From UBA1952 sp965246785 (lineage in GTDB: Bacteria; Bacteroidota; Bacteroidia; Chitinophagales; Chitinophagaceae), in assembly GCA_965246785.1 (NCBI GenBank), contig CBDFFM010000030.1, positions 11,549-75,548 on the forward strand: a stretch of DNA of 64,000 nt, written 5' to 3'. The notes under the pieces were generated by a model. That model was given only the letters and a program-made list of their open reading frames with translations. It did not search any database and was not told the DNA's origin. Positions 61,104 through 64,000 of this stretch are shown piece after piece (the stretch's first letter is position 1; the number at the start of each line of letters is the position of its first letter). The translations under genes were made by a program, and so were the position numbers.

Positions 61104-62684
61104 CTAGCCTTTAAACTGCGTCGCTACATCCGAGGCAAGCTTCGTCATCTTAGCAAGGCCTTCTTCGGGCAGGTTGCCCTTCTTGAAGTCAGTAAGCAGC
61201 TCGGGGTATTTCAGCTCCAGTTCGCGGAGGAACTGCTCTTCAAATGCGCGCACATGCTTCACAGCCACGTCCTTCACAAGGCCGTTGGTGCCAAGGTAAA
61301 TGATGGCTACCTGCTTCTCAACAGAGTACGGCGAGAACTGCGGCTGCTTCAGGATTTCCACATTACGGGCACCCTTGTCAATCACGTTTTTCGTAGCTGC
61401 GTCCAGGTCGCCGCCAAACTTGGAGAAGGCCTCCAGCTCACGGTACAGCGCCTGGTCAAGCTTCAGTGTGCCGGATACCTTCTTCATGGACTTAATCTGC
61501 GCATTACCGCCCACGCGGCTTACGGAGATACCTACGTTGATAGCAGGACGGATGCCGGAGTTGAAGAGGTTGGTCTCGAGGAAGATTTGGCCGTCGGTAA
61601 TGGAGATTACGTTGGTAGGGATGTAAGCGGATACGTCGCCGGCCTGCGTCTCAATAATGGGCAAGGCTGTGAGCGAGCCACCGCCCTTTACCATGTGGCG
61701 AATGCTCTCCGGCAGGTCGTTCATGGTCTTCACGATTTCATCGTTGTTGATGACCTTGGCGGCGCGCTCCAGCAGGCGGCTGTGGAGGTAGAATACGTCG
61801 CCCGGATAAGCCTCACGGCCCGGCGGGCGGCGCAGCAGCAGCGATACCTCGCGGTAAGCCACGGCCTGCTTGGAAAGGTCGTCATAGATAACGAGCGCCG
61901 GACGGCCCGTATCACGGAAGAACTCGCCGATGGCGGCGCCGGCGAAGGGGGCGAAGAACTGTAGCGGAGCAGGCTCTGCAGCCGATGCGGCTACGATGAT
62001 GGTATAAGGCATCGCGCCATTATCTTCCAGCGTCTTCATCACCTGCGCGATGGTGGACGCCTTCTGGCCGATGGCTACGTAGATGCAATACACCGGCTTG
62101 CCGGCGGCGTAAAATTCTTTTTGGTTGATGATGGCGTCAATGCAGATGGCGCTCTTGCCCGTCTGGCGGTCGCCAATCACAAGCTCGCGCTGGCCGCGGC
62201 CAATCGGAATCATGGCGTCAATGGCCTTGATGCCTGTTTGCAGGGGCTCCTTTACCGGCTCGCGGAAGATTACGCCGGGGGCCTTGCGCTCCAGGGGCAT
62301 CTCATAAAGCTCGCCGGTGATGGGGCCGCGGCCGTCAATCGGCTCGCCAAGCGTATTTACTACGCGGCCGCACATGCCCTCGCCTACCTTGATAGAGGCA
62401 ATCTGGCCGGTGCGCTTCACCTTAGCGCCCTCCTTAATGTCGGAGTATTCGCCCATCATTACCACGCCCACGTTGTCTTCTTCAAGATTGAGGGCGATGG
62501 CCTGAACGCCGTTGTCAAACTGCACCAGCTCACCCTGACGCACAGAGGTGAGGCCATATACACGTGCGATGCCGTCGCCAACCGTGAGGACGGTGCCTAC
62601 TTCTTCAAGGCTTGCACCGGCATCGAACGATGTAAGCTGCTGGCGCAGAATGGCGCTTATTTCGTCTGGTTTGATATCTACCAT
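61104..62684 (-). CDS. atpA: F1 ATP synthase subunit alpha (526 aa)
   Basis: Walker A region ELVIGDRQTGKSAICID near residues 165-181, the beta-barrel start DGIARVYGLTSVRQGELVQF, the alpha signature around PAINVGISVSRVGGNAQIKS and the C-terminal helical domain. The alpha subunit holds the non-catalytic nucleotide sites of the F1 hexamer. Order atpF-atpH-atpA is the usual ATP operon, but a strong terminator follows at once and atpG is absent. Confidence 0.96.
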   Translation of the reverse strand: MVDIKPDEISAILRQQLTSFDAGASLEEVGTVLTVGDGIARVYGLTSVRQGELVQFDNGVQAIALNLEEDNVGVVMMGEYSDIKEGAKVKRTGQIASIKVGEGMCGRVVNTLGEPIDGRGPITGELYEMPLERKAPGVIFREPVKEPLQTGIKAIDAMIPIGRGQRELVIGDRQTGKSAICIDAIINQKEFYAAGKPVYCIYVAIGQKASTIAQVMKTLEDNGAMPYTIIVAASAAEPAPLQFFAPFAGAAIGEFFRDTGRPALVIYDDLSKQAVAYREVSLLLRRPPGREAYPGDVFYLHSRLLERAAKVINNDEIVKTMNDLPESIRHMVKGGGSLTALPIIETQAGDVSAYIPTNVISITDGQIFLETNLFNSGIRPAINVGISVSRVGGNAQIKSMKKVSGTLKLDQALYRELEAFSKFGGDLDAATKNVIDKGARNVEILKQPQFSPYSVEKQVAIIYLGTNGLVKDVAVKHVRAFEEQFLRELELKYPELLTDFKKGNLPEEGLAKMTKLASDVATQFKG

Positions 62685-62743
62685 ATTGGAAAGTTGATAC
62701 GTTGATAAGTTGAAAGGTGGATAAGTTCCTTTTCAGGAAAATC

Positions 62744-63307
62744 TTACCGGATATTCTGGATATAAAGGTTCTGCGTAAACTGCTTCCGGATGTCGGCAAG
62801 GTCGCGCTTGATAGAGGCGTCCACGAGCTTGTCGCCCATTTCCAGCACAAAGCCGCCGATAAGCTCCGGCTTCACTTCCGTGGTCAGCTCAACCGTCTGG
62901 CCGGGCATTGCGGCTGCCACGCGCTGGCGGATGCTTTCCTTCACCTGGTCATTCACCGGCGCAGCCGTTACCAGCTTTACCTGCGAGATGTGCTGCATAG
63001 TACGGTACTGGCTCATGAAGGCAGTGGCCATCTCAGCAAGCGTGCCTTCGCGGCTCTTGGTGGTCAGCAGCTTTACAAAGGAGCGCGTGAGCGGAGAAAG
63101 CTTATTGCCGAATACTGCTTCTACAACCGCGTCCTTCTTGTCGGCCTTTATCACCGGGCTTTTAAGCACAGCGGCCAGCTCGCGGCTGCCGCGGATTGTC
63201 CTGTCTATAAGCTGCACATCCTGCAGCGTTACGTCCAGTGAATTCTGCTCAACGGCAAGGTCAAGCAGGCTTTTGGCATAGCGGGAAGCGAGGCGAGGGT
63301 TGAGCAT
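62744..63307 (-). CDS. atpH: F1 ATP synthase subunit delta (187 aa)
   Basis: Delta/OSCP subunit: LASRYAKSLLDLAVEQNSLD at the N terminus and the C-terminal motif ELIGGFVLEMGDKLVDASIK. It links the top of F1 to the b stalk. It lies 59 bases before atpA and 89 after atpF. The gaps hold short repeated words (GTTGATA near 62693; GGTAAT and CCGCATT near 63315-63395). Confidence 0.94.
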   Translation of the reverse strand: MLNPRLASRYAKSLLDLAVEQNSLDVTLQDVQLIDRTIRGSRELAAVLKSPVIKADKKDAVVEAVFGNKLSPLTRSFVKLLTTKSREGTLAEMATAFMSQYRTMQHISQVKLVTAAPVNDQVKESIRQRVAAAMPGQTVELTTEVKPELIGGFVLEMGDKLVDASIKRDLADIRKQFTQNLYIQNIR

Positions 63308-63396
63308 TATGTCTAATGTGGTAATTTGATAATTCGGTAATGTGGTAATATTAGCTACGGTTCATTACCGCATTGGCAGATTACTGCATTGCCGCA

Positions 63397-63891
63397 TTAA
63401 TTGAGTTTTACATCTTTGGAAAGAAGCTCGTTGTAGGCATTCTGGGCGGCATCTGTGCCAAGCTGCTGGCGGAGTACCTTTTCAGCTACCTCTACGGCCA
63501 ACTTGCCTATTTCGTTCTTTACGTCCGTCAGCGCGGCCATCTTTTGTTGGGTGATTTGCTGCTGGGCATCGGTGAGCATCTTGTCAATAACAATGCGTTG
63601 GTCTTCCTTGGCTTTTGCCAGCATCTGCTCGCTCATTTGCTTTGCTTCGCGCAACATAACGGCACGCTCCTCGCGTGCCTGGGCCATGAGCTTTTCGTTC
63701 TCATTCTGCATCTGCGCCATTTCGGCCTTCACGCGGTCGGCGGCGGCTATGGAGTCGGCTATGCTCTTTTCGCGGTCGCCCAGGCTTTTAAGGATGGGCC
63801 CCCATGCGAATTTTTTCAGGATGACGAACACAATCAGGAACGCGATGAGCGTCCAAACGAAGAGGCCGAGTTCGGGAGTAAGTAAATCCAT
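63397..63891 (-). CDS. atpF: F0 ATP synthase subunit b (164 aa)
   Basis: One N-terminal membrane helix (LGLFVWTLIAFLIVFVILKKF) and a long charged coiled coil (ADSIAAADRVKAEMAQMQNE onward) are typical of subunit b, the peripheral stalk. KFAWGPILKSLGDREKSIAD is the family motif. It lies before atpH; atpE is expected further right. Confidence 0.94.
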   Translation of the reverse strand: MDLLTPELGLFVWTLIAFLIVFVILKKFAWGPILKSLGDREKSIADSIAAADRVKAEMAQMQNENEKLMAQAREERAVMLREAKQMSEQMLAKAKEDQRIVIDKMLTDAQQQITQQKMAALTDVKNEIGKLAVEVAEKVLRQQLGTDAAQNAYNELLSKDVKLN

Positions 63892-64000
63892 TGCTTTAGT
63901 TGATAAGTTCTTTTTTAGAAGGGGTTTAAGCTTCTGCTTTGCTGCGCGATGAACAGGTAAGCCGTCCGGTCGCGCGTGTCTGTTATTTTCAAAAAATCCT
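63892..64000. other. Right window edge, atpF leader
   Basis: No recognisable atpE coding sequence is seen in these 109 bases; no hydrophobic helix appears in any minus-strand frame. It is probably the gap between atpE and atpF. Confidence 0.4.

Noticed and set aside
63892..64000. The 3' end of atpE at the right edge
   Set aside because: No reading frame shows the hydrophobic C-terminal helix of subunit c.

Overview
The window looks like chromosome of a Bacteroidota bacterium, most like the Chitinophagaceae or a neighbouring family. Evidence: a complete gldK-gldL-gldM-gldN operon for gliding and the type IX secretion system (T9SS), several secreted proteins with T9SS-type C-terminal sorting domains, genes without Shine-Dalgarno sites, and -7 boxes of the Bacteroidota type (TAnnTTTG). 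Base composition is roughly balanced to moderately GC-rich in housekeeping parts and visibly AT-richer at about 4600-8180 and 25200-27200.

Layout. 1-8000 is an accessory region on the minus strand: a giant RCC1/SLH/RHS surface protein, a T9SS-sorted protein behind it, and several small secreted or membrane orphans. 8100-12000 holds a decayed LytS/LytTR-type two-component system with at least six frameshifts. 12200-17850 carries a winged-helix-like protein, a decayed duplicate of a YfhO 5' end, the intact YfhO-like protein and a TMTC-like glycosyltransferase. 17870-19330 is an HAD phosphatase/UbiA prenyltransferase pair. 19425-25215 has three secreted surface proteins divergent from an intact HisKA_2/LytTR two-component system. 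25300-28800 looks like an integrated element ending in a large serine recombinase at a tRNA-Gln gene. 28870-36994 has rluF, a 2OG-Fe(II) oxygenase and a run dut, nucleotidyltransferase, TPR protein, DUF4292-like lipoprotein, SPOR protein, M20 amidohydrolase. 37178-40335 is a five-gene fatty-acid-like mini-cluster (ACP, acyltransferase, dehydratase, thioesterase, ketosynthase). 41066-54857 holds a large NtrY-like kinase, mazG, fumC, phospholipid genes (cdsA, psd), comB and small orphans. 54968-59753 is the gld operon. 60354-64000 has a frameshifted membrane protein and atpF-atpH-atpA, with no atpG after atpA.

The most interesting signal is regulatory. Two different direct-repeat elements, each with an exact 21-bp period, recur in pairs. 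CACGAAACC-N12-CACGAAACC lies before the RHS giant gene and before the decayed two-component system. TTGTCACAAGTGCTCA repeated at 21 bp lies in the divergent promoter of the intact LytTR system and again upstream of the YfhO-like gene. A 9-bp repeat with 12-bp spacing is the geometry expected for LytTR-domain regulators, so the window seems to contain two cognate regulator/operator sets, one with a dead regulator. A third 21-bp-period repeat of unrelated sequence sits in the integrated element.
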